Source of the DNA: Plecoglossus altivelis
Lineage: Eukaryota > Chordata > Actinopteri > Osmeriformes > Plecoglossidae
Length of the DNA: 64,000 nt
NCBI GenBank assembly: GCA_036571765.1
Contig: BROE01000001.1
Coordinates: 4,622,254 to 4,686,253 of the forward strand
Direction: 5' to 3'
Made by a program: the position numbers and the translations under genes. Shown piece after piece: positions 45,426-59,306 of the stretch. Numbering within the stretch: the stretch's first letter is position 1; every line of letters begins with the position of its first letter. Below the pieces are notes generated by a model, which searched no databases, was not told the DNA's origin, and was given only the letters and a program-made list of their open reading frames with translations.

Positions 45426-47570
45426 CACATATACGCAATCACCAGCCTGGAAATCCATAATAAATGATTTAGGCTTTAAGAAATGGCATTTTAAGGTGGC
45501 CAGTCACCTATAAATAGATCTAGCTGTCTACAGCAGATGTATGAATGAATGTAAAGTGGAATTCTTCGCTGTTTAAGTGAATTAAGTATTGTTCATCTTC
45601 CAGTTTGTTTATAATGTTTGCATAGCTACACCTTGTTATTTACAATCCAGACTTTTCGTTCAGATGCTTGTCATTCATATATATAATTCACAGAGGATCA
45701 TAGGTTAAATAGGATTCCGCATTACACGTTCAGAACACCCCGTGAAGCTGAAGGCATTGTGCATAATATTATTATAACTATTTACCTCAAGAAATGTAAA
45801 CAGTCTGTTTTGGATCAACCATGCGTTAAAAAAAGGACAAATCTCCGCCTGATTGCTACCGGGAGCTGGAGGGTTAAACCCACCATCGATGACTCACGCG
45901 CCAAACCCATCACCCGCGCTTGCAGCAGAATCGCTGTCGCAGTTGTCTCTTCTCTGCGGAGATATGAGCCTATGATAAACGACTCTACCTATCTGGGCAC
46001 AGCTTCCGCGGTCTGCACCCCACACAGTTCATTCAGAATGTCTATTGATCAAGTTGCCCGTCACATTTGGACGGCCCTGACGCAGGTTAAAACGCACGGG
46101 CATGACCGAGCGATAACGGTGACCTGAGTGTCAAACAGGCGTCCCATAACCTACTAAACACTGGATAAATAGCTTAAGCTGGTATTGGGAAAGACATGGG
46201 TAGTCTGACCAGGCCTTTATAATGTTTGTAAAAACATTCGTTTTGGATGTTGAGCCCTTGTCACAGCTGAGACTCCTGTCCCCACACTTCTGTCCAAACA
46301 TGCAGTGTGGTGCTTTGCTAATACACCATACATGGACCCTTTTCTCCCGTACGACACACCTGAGGTGTGAGTACAGCCTCTGGCCTGCCCGCTACAGACG
46401 CTTCCATCTCACCCATCAGCTAAAGCTCCGACTCACCCCACCCCCTCATGCTCCCACATTTCAACATGTTACCCTTGTGTCCTCTTATCTCCCCCAGAAT
46501 ACTAAGCTTGTGCAGGTCCCACTCGATCTGTCCCCCTGGTGCTCTGACGTGTGTGTGTGTGTGTGTAGGGGGGGGGGGGCGAGGGGGGCATATCCACGCA
46601 GATCCAAAGACGCCATCCTGTCTTTGTCCTATAGGAGGTGTTTGTCTTTAACGCAGCGTCAGCTGACTCCACACCAGGGAGATGAGCGAGGAGGAGAGAG
46701 CTTGTTGACGTAGGAGATGGATCCATTTGCCAGCGGCTCCAGTGTGCGTGTCTGCGTGTGTGCCTGGGTTGTGAGATGTTGTTGCCGATCTCCCTCTCTG
46801 CTATTCTGACATCAGGCTGTTCATTCATAAACCCGCCCCCCCCCCTGCTCTCTTCCTCGTAGGGGCGTGGCAGCACTCGGGGGCAGGGTTGGAGATGTTG
46901 TGGTGGTGTGGGTCACCAAAGGCTTTCAAGGCTACTGATTAGTAAATGACAGTGATTACATTGTGACACTGTGATACTGTAAAATGAAATAATGAACAAG
47001 AGCTTCAATTTGACGGTCCAAATGTGTGTGTGTTTTACAAACATAGGCGGTGAAATGTGAAGCTTGATTGGTAGATGTCATCCTTGTCACTTCTCAGCAT
47101 GTCACACGTTGCTCGATGGTGTGTGTGTGTGTGTGTGTGAGCTTGTGCGCGTGTGTGTGAGACATGAGCATGCATGGGAACAGATGAGGCAGATTGCGAG
47201 TGTGTGTGGGAGGGAGGTCTCATCTTGGGATTTTGCAACACTTCAGACTACGTGCGTTCTAGATCCATGGGAGAAGAAGTCTAAAAATGGCTCCTGATGA
47301 GAACATCGATGAACATATTTACAAACACAGGGGTCTCCTCTGTTAGCACTGCCAATGGTAGCATTTGGGTTGACAACAGAAAACGTATCCCAGGAATGTA
47401 CCTGGAAGATCATTAGTGTGCTTGTATGTGTGTGCGCGTTTTCTGGCATCCACATCCTACAACCACACACTGTTGTTCAACAAGGCGTTGCCATCACAAC
47501 CCTCCAAAGACTGGTCATGACAGAAAATCAGATGGCTGAGCGAGTGACGGCCAAGTGAACCGTTCTATTC

Positions 47571-47705
47571 ACACACACGCACACACAAGCACGCACGCAC
47601 GCATGCACACACACACACACACACAGACACACACACACACGCACACACACACACACACAGACACACACACACGCATGCACACACACACGCATACACACAC
47701 GCACA
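47571..47705. repeat. (AC)n compound microsatellite
   Basis: About 135 bases of AC repeats with GC and GACAC interruptions. Confidence 0.95.
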
Positions 47706-48109
47706 CCGTTTATTGTTTACATTATTTCTCCCTCTCTCACAAATTCTCCAGCTCACTCATTTTCTGACGCGCTCTCTCACACTCACTCTCACTTTCTCTC
47801 GAATTCCTCCTTTTTTCTGTCTACCATGATCTTTTTCTCACTGTCAAACTGTCAGACACGGAACGTTCTAGTGAGTGTGTGGGTGTATATAATGTGCACC
47901 AACCCAGCCTTGGCAACGAATGTGCCACCCCTGTTGAAATTTGGACTGGGAGTAAATGAACTAAATTCATAGAAGTTAATTAAAAGTGCTCATATTCCAG
48001 ATGAGGATAACAGTCTGTACAGGGACTACAGTATATTAGATAGATAAATGATTAGTCTCTGTTTTTCTCTTTGTCTGGTTGTGTCTGACTGGATTCTTTC
48101 ATAACCTCT

Positions 48110-48146
48110 TCCTCCTCCTCCTCCTCCTCCTCCTCCTCCTCCTCCA
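48110..48146. repeat. (CTC)n trinucleotide microsatellite
   Basis: A run of about 12 perfect CTC units ending in CTCCACC. Confidence 0.95.
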
Positions 48147-48481
48147 CCCTTCTCCTCAATTTTTCTAAATACACTGCAGTTATTCGAATTGAAAGGTAAA
48201 GTTTACTGGCATCAGTCGGCAGAAGTGCCGGTCAAATATAATTATTGTGTGTGGACATGGGTTTCTGTTTTTCTCCTCGGTCACGCTCGTTCTTCCTGCC
48301 TTTACGTCAGCACCTGGACTTAAGGCTTTCATGAGCAGGAGGTGCTACGGTAGCAGTAGAATTGCTTTGTTGAGAAAAATATTGACCTCGATGTTGTCAG
48401 GCTCTTTTCCACTATGCCGCTTTGAATTGAATGATATGAGGTGACGGAAGGAAGGAAATAAAGAGCGGGGAAGAGAGCGAG

Positions 48482-48528
<47 letters not shown>

Positions 48529-51500
48529 TAGAGAGACTGACTCTTCTCACACCTCCCTTTCATGTCCTCCCTCTCACCCCTGTATCCCCTCTTCTCATCA
48601 CAGCCCTTCCTGTCATCCTGCTATACTCCGGTTCCTTCCATCCCCGTCTCCCCCACCTGTGTCTGTGTTGCCGTGCTCCACCCCCCCCCCCCCCCCCCAC
48701 CCACGCCCACAACCACGGCACAACAAGGAGCGAAGGACGGCGCGCCGGTTGTCATGGCTCACCCTCTTTTGAACCAAGGTATCCATGGTGATACCTCCGC
48801 ACACCCTTCTCCCTCTCGCGCGCCCCTCCCTTCCTCCATCTCCCTCTGTGTTTCTGTTCTTCCCCACCACCTGCAGATCTTCTTGTCTCCCCCTGCTACG
48901 GTCGCAGGAAGGCTCGTTTTTCCTCCATTTTCTGTTCTGCTCTCCGCCCCTCCCTTGTCCCCCCCCCCCCCCTCGATCGGCGTTTCTCTCTTTCTCTTTC
49001 TTGGTCTCGCTCTGCCCACATTGTTGTTCTCCTCTCTCAGGTGGCTTCTAATGAGCTACATCGACGAGGCGATTAGGAGAGAAATATGCGGCCACGGAGG
49101 AGGGTCATGAGGTTTGAGGGGAGGGCGGAGGAGGGAAGAGGTGTGGGGGGGTCAGAGAGAAGAGGAGAGATTGTGAAAATGGAGACGAGGACAGGAGAGG
49201 AGAAAAAGGTTAAGGTGGAGGAGATGGTACAGAGAGATACTTATTATCTATGTCATTAATAATGAGGCCCATCCACTTGGTCACCTTTCTCATTAAAAAG
49301 TTCCAGTACAGTAAAATGCCACCAGAACGCTAGTCACGGTGTGAGTGCACATGGCAGATCTACAGTAGATGGTTCCCTTCCAACCCAAATTAGCAGTCGA
49401 ATGTCACTCCTTCTCTTGGTAGTCTGCTCTTCATCTCTCTCCCTTCCCCTTTACAGACAGACCCTCCTCCCTCTCTCCTCCTTCTGTCCACTTGTCCAGC
49501 GCCTTTGTTTTGTTATTTACTCTCCTCCACACTTGGTCTCCCTCTCGCCGTTTGTTCTCTTTCACATCCACCTGTTTTGCCCCCTGACTCTGTGGTATCT
49601 CACACGCTTGTCTCTCCATATTGTCTGTCTTTGTGTCTCTCTACACCTCCTCTCCCCCCTTCTCTCTCATTACAGCCTTCATTCCCTTTTTCTTTGCCTT
49701 CTTTCATATTGTACTGTGGGTGTGTGGGTGTGTGTGTGCATTCACCTTGGTTTTTTTTTTGTCTGACTCATCCTTGTTAGAGGAACTGGGTGTCTGTGTG
49801 TGTATGTGTGTGTGTGTGTGTGTGTGTGAGGGATGCATTGTGACGCACTGCCTGACGTCATCAGGGAGAGATGGGGAGGAGGAGGAGTTGGCCAGTGTTA
49901 ACGAAGCTCAACTATGAAGCTTTTCTTTTCTCACGTACTAATATACTGTAGGATGTCTACTCAGTGCCAAGAATGTAGAGACACTGACAGCTGGACTGCA
50001 TCCAATCCTCGTCCGCGCACACACACTTTACTGGACCTGTCGACAACAGTGAGACCGCTGTGTGTTCCTGCATTAGTGACAGGTTAGGGACGTTATTCTG
50101 CATTCAACATGGCTGATGGTCATTGTGGGCTTCGTTGGTCTGGTTTTGCCCACTGCACTTCTTCACCACCCTCTGTTTCTCATCTCACAGGGCCACGGCA
50201 CCGCATGAGCATATGGGGGTGGTGTGTGTGTTTGTGTGTGTGTGTGTGTGGTGGATGGGAAACAGTGTTAATCACACCACTCTCGGACAATGTTGGTGTT
50301 ATGTAGCTCATTATATGAAAGTTGCCTGCACGTGCGAGTGTGTGTGTGTGACTGAGCTCAACAAGGCAGGCATGGTGGTTACGTGTGTGTGAGTGTGTGT
50401 GTGGTCCTGGGTGGATGGGCGTCTGAACAGCTGCAGTGGCCACACCCACCCTGCTTGGGGAGGATAGGTCATTGGGCAGAGATCTCACCACCAGTCCCCT
50501 TGTCCATCCCTTCCCTCCTTCAGCATCCTTCACTCATGTTAGGGTTAGTGTAGCCCTCCTGCCCTCTTCCTACGAGTCATTGTTCTCTATGGAGGAGCAC
50601 TTGCTTCCTCTCAATCTTAGCTGTGCGCTGGCCGCATCCCATCATGCCCTTCTGTGGCTGGATTCCCCCCCATCCCCCCCCTCCGCCTCCCCCACTTTCA
50701 GATGCTATAAATACCTCAGCGTAGCGGTGAGTCATCGGCCAGTCGTACGGGTCCCTGTGGCCCTCTCCCTCCCCCTCCCTCTGTCGCTCCACCGTCTCTC
50801 TGGGTCTCCATACCTCCCGTTCCTCCCCTCTCTCCAGCTCATTACAGACCCTGACACCGACGGCGCGCCTCCACCTTCCCCCCCTGACCTGCACGGCGCG
50901 CAGCCCCCATCGCAGCCTGGTCAAGCCGGTCTGCCCTGCTCGCTTCGCATCCCTACAGCCCCAGATCCACTTCTCTAACACGGCATCGTTTCTGGGACCC
51001 AACACCGACCCTCGCTTCCTTGTTTTGTGCTTGTTTTCTATGTGGCTTGTTGCTGTTCTTTAGTGGTGGTTAGTGTGTGTCGGTGCAGTCCAAGCACTTG
51101 TCTGTGAAGACGGTCATCTCGCTGTGTTCAGTTAGTCAGCCGTATTCCTCCAGAAGGCCGGCCCTGCCCCACATCTACACACAAACAATGGGCCGAGGGA
51201 AAACCGACGACCAGAACCACCTCCAGCATGGGTACCTGTTGATTAAGTCAGGAAAAATGTGATACAGTGATTACGTTTGGTGTGGCAAGTGAGGTTTGAA
51301 GCAAATGCTTCTTAGGTGCAGTACTCCAGCGGCTCTTCATCGACGAGCTTAAGGGAGGTGGACTTTTGGAGAGGTGGTGTTGATGTCTATGTCGTCTATC
51401 AATCCTTCATGACCTCACAAATCCATCCCAGAAGACTGGACAGACCTCACTGAACGTTTCTATGTCGACGCTCCTGAGGTAAAAGCTGGTTTCGTTCCCA

Positions 51501-52944
51501 CTTGATGTTGCGACTACAAACGAAAAGATAACGCTGTCAATTTGAGATCTGGCCTCCATTTTGACACCGGGGAATAGATTTGGACTATTTCAGTGCTTTG
51601 TGATCCCAAATGTCAGATGTTGCCTTGTCATTCCTAGGATTGCTGAGTCTGTTTTGACGTGCTGGACAGAGAGTCCTGTGACTGCAGCGCCGGATTCATC
51701 TTCACTTTGATGTCTCTCTCCTCTCGTTTCTGTGGGCTTCTACTGATCACCTGATTGAATCAAGTAACAGCAGGAAAGGTAACGTCGTATCTTTCCCTGC
51801 CAGGCTTTGAACCTGATAAAAATGCCGGAGTGGAATATTTAATTTTGAGGATACTTGAGAAGATTGTTCCGTCTCGACGTGAGCGAGTGAAGCATACTGT
51901 GGCTGTTTAATCTGGCTAGTAAAAGAGTTTCCACTGCGTCAAACTTAACTTATTACCGAGCTCTGATCTTCAAAAAAAATTGCTTCATCTCTAATGCCGT
52001 CCGCACCCTAGTTCTTATAACCCAGCCCCTAGATCTCACCCTAGTGCCTTTAACTGAGTCCCCTATCCCTGGAAGCCAGTCTTCTACACATGCCAGCTCC
52101 AGCCTCAGGGGGCTAAGGAGGGCCAGGGACCTACACACGTTCAGCTCTTTCCTGGGTCAAGTTCCCCCATGGTTCCCTGGCTCAGACTGGAGCATGCTCT
52201 GCCCCCCACCCCCAAAGTGACGCCCCCCCCCCCCTGCCATGAGTCACCTTGGCAAGTTTGGCACTTGTGCAAGACATTATGGAAGGAGACAGATGACAGC
52301 GGAGAGGAGGAGGTCGATAGAAAGAGACTTGAGAGAGGGAGGGAGCAGGAGAGAGAGAGGACAGAGTGCTCGCAAACACACTTGGTAATGACAGGAGCGA
52401 GGCTTCATGCGGCTTTCCGGCTGGTGGTTATTTCCTCACTCTTGTGCCTGTGCGTCAGCCTCTAGCGCTCTAACTTCCACAGCCCACCGCGGGTGAGTCA
52501 CACAGTCCTCCAGGCGGCTCAGGTGGAGGGAGGACGGACGGATCAGAGGAAGAAACGAAGGGCGGTCTGTTTCTCTCCGTCTCGCGTCGATGGGGCCGTC
52601 GTGTCGCCTAGACGCCGGAGCCCTTTGTTTACTGAACGTCGTGTCGTCGCGGACGGCAGACGCGGCCGTTCTGTACGTGTCAACCCGTGATGCATCTCCA
52701 ATCAACACGCCACCGCAGACCGTACACGCGCTCGCTGGCCTTCGTTGCCATAGAAACACTTGCCAGAGGACCCCCCGATTCTAATCAAGAGTTTGTATCC
52801 TGGTTACAAGTGAGCCCACGCGCATGATGGGATGCACAGGTGCATGACGACCTAACCCACATCCCACCTCAGTCAGATGAAAGCCTTCTACCCCGTCCTG
52901 TCGACATCTTCAAGTCTAACTTTAAAAGCACAACGTCCATTGTT

Positions 52945-55900
52945 TTAGACCACAAAACCTTTATTCCTGTGACAATTTTCCAATGTCAAAAAAACAATAA
53001 ATAAGCAAATGGAGAGCACTTGGGAGTAGCCCATGTCACAGGACACAGCCACACTAAACACATAGTGTAAATCCCCCCCCCACACACACAAACCCTCAGT
53101 CAGTCACTAACAAAGAGGAAAGCAGTTTCAAGGAGGAATCACACCTGTACAAGTTATCAAGTTTAGACAAACTTGGATTACAACGGCCTCCCCCCCCCCC
53201 CCTCCCCCCCATAAACATCTTTATTTACAGCCTGGAAAAAGAGGAATTGGCTTTATTGATTCACTTGCTCAAACCACTCCTTGGTCAAGCCCCAGTCTGT
53301 GTAGTCGGACAGTAGTACTGCGATGGGCATCTTCAAAAACACAGGGACAATGAACTTCAATGAATATATGCATATATTTATGTGTACACAAACACACACT
53401 TTACTTTCCTATGACTTTTTAATAAAAAAAAGGTTGAATAGAGACAGGCCTCGGGTTAGAAATAGTAAAACCTATGGAGAACATATCATGGGGAAACCTT
53501 ACAGGGTATCAAACGCTTCTAAAACGCTGAAGCCGGCATGACAACCGCTTCTTAAACTGGGCCCCTTCTACCTGATTGGTGGGAAGCAGACTCCAACAGG
53601 AAGTGCCCACCTGGAGTCTGACGTCGCAGACGACCCCCCCTCCCTCCCCCTCCCCCCTCCCCCCTCCACGACACATGCAGTACAGGTTTAACTGTATTAT
53701 TTCACGTCAGGCCACACATTCCACGTAGCTTCTCTCGAATACATTGCACATATCATATAGGAGTGTTTCAAACATAACAGTAGATCTATATGGACTATAA
53801 GTTTGACTTTGATCTGAAATATTTAAGTTGCATATTGTTCACATATCAGGGCTGATAAGCCACCTTTGTCAAATCCAAATATTCATATTTAATAAACGTG
53901 TAGTTTTGTTTTACCACACACAAATTATTCTTTTTAAAATTTAAAAAAAGATTTCCCGTCGTTCGTATTTTTCCTCTCGTCATGCAAGCATTTTCTTTCC
54001 TTTTTTTTTGTTGCCAAATATCAGCCTAATCGAATCTGTAGTGAACCTGAGCGCGTCTTCGAAAGCCTCTCTGCTCTACAGGCCAAACTGGTCCCTTCCA
54101 TCATCAAGGCTGCCTGGCCGCCCGCGTCTGCCAGCTGCCTGGCTCCTCAACGATGCTGCATCCTATCAGAACACGGGGCCGACGCAAGCGTTCAACGCCG
54201 TTTTTGGTTCTTGAATGCACCTCAACTACGAACATGATGTAGAATAAATATTGCACATTCAATCTGTATTTCGTATTCATAGATAATATAGTAACACTGA
54301 CTACAGCTATGACATAAAAAAGATCAGATGCATGGTGGTACTCAAAGGGATGGGAGGGGAGGGGGGGGGGCAGCTTCCAAATGGTCATAACAGACGGACC
54401 ACAACAGACTACAATGTGCTGTTTCCTTCCATTGGAGCCGCCTCAGATACATTGGTCGTGTTGATTTCTTTTAAGGACGACATGGCATGTGACAAGAGGG
54501 CCTGTTGGTCCCAGGCCACTTCAGTGGCCCCTGAGGGACCCGCCACAGAACAACAGACAATTCGGTTCGGTGGTTCGAACGCAGGAATGCGGAGGATGAA
54601 GAGGCGCGAGCGGGTGGGCGAGCGAGCATTCAGAGACTGAACACAGACGTAAGGCTGAGCCTTGTTGGCCGTCTGCGCACTGACTGCCAGGTTCCAACCG
54701 AGGCCTGATGCTGCCCCCTGCTGGCTCAACTGGAGACACCATTCCAACACGCGGACAGAACATGTTGTTAGTGTTGTTTGTTGACTCCCTATGTTCCTCT
54801 CTGAAAGCCTCTCTCGCCCCTGCCAGCCTGCTTGTTGGAAAGACCCAATCAGCAAAACCAACCAGTCAGAAAACCAGCCAGCCCATCTAGGCACATCAGA
54901 CCGTGACATCGTCACTAGAGCTCCATGAAGTCGTGCGTACATGTCGGTCAGCCATCACGGACCCAGACGGATCCTGACCCTGACAGCTGGCTTATTGGGT
55001 TGGACTCTGGTAACGACAGCTACAACTGACTCCTTCTAGGCTTAAATAGTCCCAATTTTCCCAGTCAGAAAAGGTTCATTAAGTCAAGGACTTCCAATAG
55101 TGTAAGATAGCTAGCTAAGCTAGCAGGCTAAGCTAGTGGTGTTTTATGGAGGCTAGACTAGACATGCCCTGGTCGGGTCAGTAAACACAGTACTCTTGAG
55201 ATACAAACCACCTTTGGAGTTTAACAGTAGACACCCTCCCCTCTCTCCCCCCCCCGTACCCTCCCCCCCCCCCAAACCAACTGCGTCAAGTGTGAGGAAA
55301 ACAAACAGCACAAGTGAGCGTTGAAACCAACCGTCACAGAACACAGAAGAGAGATGAAAACCAGCAAGGCGTCTGCGCTTGGTCTCTAATGGCTTGGATA
55401 CTGCTTGGAGACCAAATCACCATGCGCACCTGCTTGGCTGTAAAAAAATAAAATAAAAATCAACCTGAACACGCAGGGGGGAAAACAATCTCAAACGCAC
55501 TGAGAAAAACATCGGAACTTACAAAACGTACAAAAGACTAATCCCCCCCCTTCGAACGCAACAATTAGGGGTCCCTGCATAGATTCCAACCTGTGTGTGG
55601 ACAGAGCAGAGGACAGAGACTAGACCCCAGTCACCCCCCCCCCCCCCCGCCCCCTCCCATCAGATATCAGCACCACAAGCACAGGTTGCAGAGCATGCTG
55701 GGGGAGAGAGGGGAGGGTGGAGGGGGCGGAATTCATACATGGACATCAAGGCTGAGAACAAGTCTGTTTGTCTGAAATGGTGTTGGTGGTTCCTGGTTCG
55801 GACAGAGTCTCAAGCGCCTCGCGCCTCCGTTGCCATGGCAATGAGCGCCACCGCTTTGAGGTTTTTTTTCTTCTTTTTTGCTGGACTCCCTCTCCCTCTC

Positions 55901-56141
55901 CCTCTCCCTGGTTAGTCTTGAGGCCCCGGCGACTTCCTGCTTTGACGGAGGCTGGGTGGAGGGATGGCGAGGGGAGCGAGGAACTGCTGGGTTCATCTCG
56001 TCTACGTTGGCCCGAGTGTGTGTCAGTGTGTGTGTGTGTTTGCGTGTCAGTGTATTACCGGTAATCCTCTCACACAAGGTAGTGGCTTCCCAGATCCTTG
56101 GACGTTGTGTGTATGTGTGTGTGTGTACGTGTGTGTGTGTG
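52945..56141 (-). other. Probable acsl3 3'UTR
   Basis: No other gene fits between the acsl3 stop codon and the first good minus-strand poly(A) signal (AATAAA, read from TTTATT at 52960-52965). Part or all of this 3.2 kb is therefore likely acsl3 3'UTR. It holds C-rich runs on the plus strand (53190-53209, 55236-55273, 55636-55650) and an AGCTAGCT-like cluster near 55105-55140. Shorter 3' ends are possible, since another TTTATT occurs at about 53219. Confidence 0.45.
52960..52965 (-). terminator. Candidate distal acsl3 poly(A) signal
   Basis: This is the last canonical AATAAA (minus strand) before the repeat-rich intergenic block. Confidence 0.4.
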
Positions 56142-58195
56142 TTACTTTCCTCCATACAGTCTTTCGATGTCGTCCTGATAGTGGGATTTGAGCTCCTTGC
56201 GTTTCAGTTTGAAGGCGTCTGTCACCAGGCCTGTCTCAGGTGTCCAGGGCTCCGCACTCAAGCGGATCTTCTTAGGGATCTCAAAACGCTCCAGTTTAGC
56301 TGCCGGACACACACAGACACACACACACGTGCACACACACACGTGCACACATACACAAGCACACACACACACACAAGCACACACACACAATAAACAACAG
56401 AGGCACTGACTCAAAATCCAACGACTTGAAACAACTTTGTTCTTTATCTGACCCCTAATCCCTGATTGGATAATCCCCTCAAAACGTCCCCCCCGCCCCC
56501 CTCCCTCGTCCTACCAGAGAGGGCCGCTTCGGTGATGATGCGCAGCACCTCCCTCTCCATGTCGGGCCGGTTGCACAGCTCCTCCCAGCTGCCCCGCACC
56601 TGCCTCTGCTCGGCCAGGGCCGTCAACTGCTTCTGATTGGGCACCACGAAGCCAATCACGTACGACTGGTCACTGCGGACAGGGAATACAGGTGGGTGAC
56701 CAGGTGTAAGGGTGGAGTGGAGGTGGGGGTAGAGACAGACAAACAGACAGACAGACAGACGGGTGTACCTGTTGGCGTAGGCACAGATGTTGTCTATGAG
56801 CGAGCAGTTCTTCAGCACAGCCTCCACCTTGCCCAGGGACACGTACTCTCCCGCCTGCAGCTTCACCAGGTCCTTCTTACGGTCTGCACCCAACACACGC
56901 AGATGCGCACACGCACACACTGAGTTACAAGGAGGTCTACGCCCTCACCCACACAGTTTGGGTTCTCCCAGGTTCCTCACCGATGATCTTGAGGCAGCCG
57001 TCTGGGTGGAACTCGCCGATGTCCCCGGTGCAGAACCAGCGCTGGCCGCTCTCGTCTATGAAGAAGTCCTCGCGGTTCTTGGCCTCGTTCTTGTAGTAGC
57101 CCATGGCGACGTTGGGCCCGCCAATCAGGATCTCTCCCCTGGGGTTGGGCTTGTCTGTGCTGTGGTAACCTCCTGGAGAGAGACAGGAGGGGGGAGGAAC
57201 AAGAAGAGAGGGAGAGGAGGAGAGTACAGAAGACGAGCAGGGGGGTGAGGAGGGATGGTGGGGGAGGAGGATGACAAAGGGTCGTAGGTAAGACGGCGAG
57301 CTGTGCGCGTCCTGCTGTACAACGCTACAACACGATGCAGTGTTCCTGGCTGTGTCCAGGGAGCTGAAGGTGTGTGTCTGTGGGCTGCTCACCCTCCTCC
57401 CAGTCCTTCAGGGTGATCTCAGAACACACCAGGGGGGCTCCCACACGCCCTGTACTGTAGTCCCAAACTGAAACACACACACACACACACACACACCAAT
57501 AAGCACTGCGCCATCGATCCGTCCCCCCTCGGACCGACAGAGCTGCATTAGAGCCCAACCCCGCGTGTCGATGGGGCCGTGGTGCCACGACTGAGGAGCT
57601 CTTTGGATGACTGGTTTCTGTTTCTGTGTTGGGGTAGACAAACTGTTTGCTGGCTGCTCCCTTACTCTCGCTGATGGTGCCGGCACCGCAGGTCTCCGTC
57701 AGCCCGTAGCCCTGGCCCACCGGGCAGCACAGGCAGATGTTCATGAAGCGCTGCGTGGCGGCAGACAGGGGCGCCCCGCCGGACAGCAGCACCCGAGTGT
57801 TGCCCCCCAGGAGGGAACGCACACGATTGAACACCAGTCTGCACGGGCGGAGGGTGGGGAGAGAATGGGGGGGGGGGGCAGGGAAGGAAGAGAGAGACGT
57901 TTTTCAGAAGGGGTTTTCAAGTGAGAGAGAAGGGATGAGGAGATTGACAGATGGCGAAGGCGATGGTGGAGGAACAAAGAGCAATTACAGAGCGCGACAC
58001 AAACTAAACACAGGACAGGATTCAGCACACACTCCTTCATGAAGGAGCGGGTGAGACCGTGTGTGTTTCATATTGCTTCTGTCTCTCCAGGCTCAGCCAA
58101 GGCTCACAAGACTCGCTGTGTTTGATTTGAACTGAGCAAGGGTAGAATTACCGGCCTGAAATTGAAGACACTTCCTGTGTGTAAGGACTGCGTGC

Positions 58196-58237
<42 letters not shown>

Positions 58238-58423
58238 ATGTGCATGTGTGTGTTACCTGTCGCAGAGCGGGGTGCTGTAGCCTTTGGTGATTTGCTCCAT
58301 CTTGTAGTTGTACGCCAGCACAAACAGAGACTTCTGGAAGCTGCTCATCTCGTCCACCTTGGTCATCACGTTCTTGTAGATGCGGTCCATGATCTCCTAC
58401 TCAGTCAGGAGAGAGAGACAGAC

Positions 58424-58458
<35 letters not shown>

Positions 58459-58513
58459 GAGACAGAGAGAGAGAGACAGAGACAAAAAGACAAAGAGAGA
58501 GAGAAAGATGGAG

Positions 58514-58578
<65 letters not shown>

Positions 58579-59275
58579 CAAAGAGAGAGAGAAAGACAGA
58601 GAGAGAGAAATGGAGACACAGAGAGAACAAGAACACTGTGTTCGAGCAGCTTCAGGACAACAGTGAGCTCTAATATACTTTGGATTTGTATCTGATATAT
58701 TGTCAGGTTTGAAGGAAGCACAACTGCTCTTTTAAATCCGCTGGTGTGTAGCGTAGCTGGTGTGTAGCGTAGCTGGTGTGTGTTGGGGTTACTGGTGTGT
58801 AGCGTAGCTGGTGCGTGTTGTGGTTGCTGGTGTGTAGCGTAGCTGGTGTGTAGCGTAGCTGGTGTGTAGCGTAGCTGGTGTGTGTTGGGGTTGCTTGTGT
58901 GTAGCGTAGCTTGTGTGTAGCGTAGCTTGTGTGTAGCGTAGCTGGTGTGTAGCGTAGCTGGTGTGTAGCGTAGCTGGTGTGTAGCGTAGCTGGTGTGTAG
59001 CGTAGCTTGTGTGTAGCGTAGCTTGTGTGTAGCGTAGCTGGTGTGTATTGGGGTTGCTGGTGGCGGCAGGTGGAGACGTACTGGTACAGCAGCCATGAGG
59101 GTGGGTCTAAGCACACTGGTGTCTCCTTTACTGCCCTTCTTGATCTTGGTGGACTGGAGGAGGAGGAGAGATGAGGGAGGAGAGACAAGGGAGGAGAGAC
59201 AAGGGAGGAGAGACAAGGGAGGAGAGATGAGGCCGGAGGGAAGTCAGGTAAGAGAGAGGCTCCGTGTGTGTGTGT

Positions 59276-59306
<31 letters not shown>

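Larger units (their letters stand above)
45426..52940. other. Intergenic DNA between scg2b and acsl3, no gene seen
   Basis: No coding exon was recognised on either strand. In human the KCNE4 gene lies between SCG2 and ACSL3, but no frame here resembles it. Contents are an AT-rich part (45430-46300), C-rich runs (48679-48698, 48960-48972) and several microsatellites: AC at 47571-47705, CTC at 48110-48146, GT at 48484-48520 and GT at 49800-49828. Confidence 0.65.

Noticed and set aside
45426..52940. Possible kcne4 gene, expected here by human synteny
   Set aside because: No frame on either strand shows its single transmembrane segment and flanking sequence; it appears absent from this interval.
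54332..54942. ORFs of 100-177 codons in the acsl3 downstream region
   Set aside because: No recognisable domain or splice context; they fit chance frames in a 3'UTR.
58735..59058. Regular repeat array superficially like a CRISPR
   Set aside because: There are no unique spacers between repeats, the unit is 16 bases, and it lies in an intron of a vertebrate gene.
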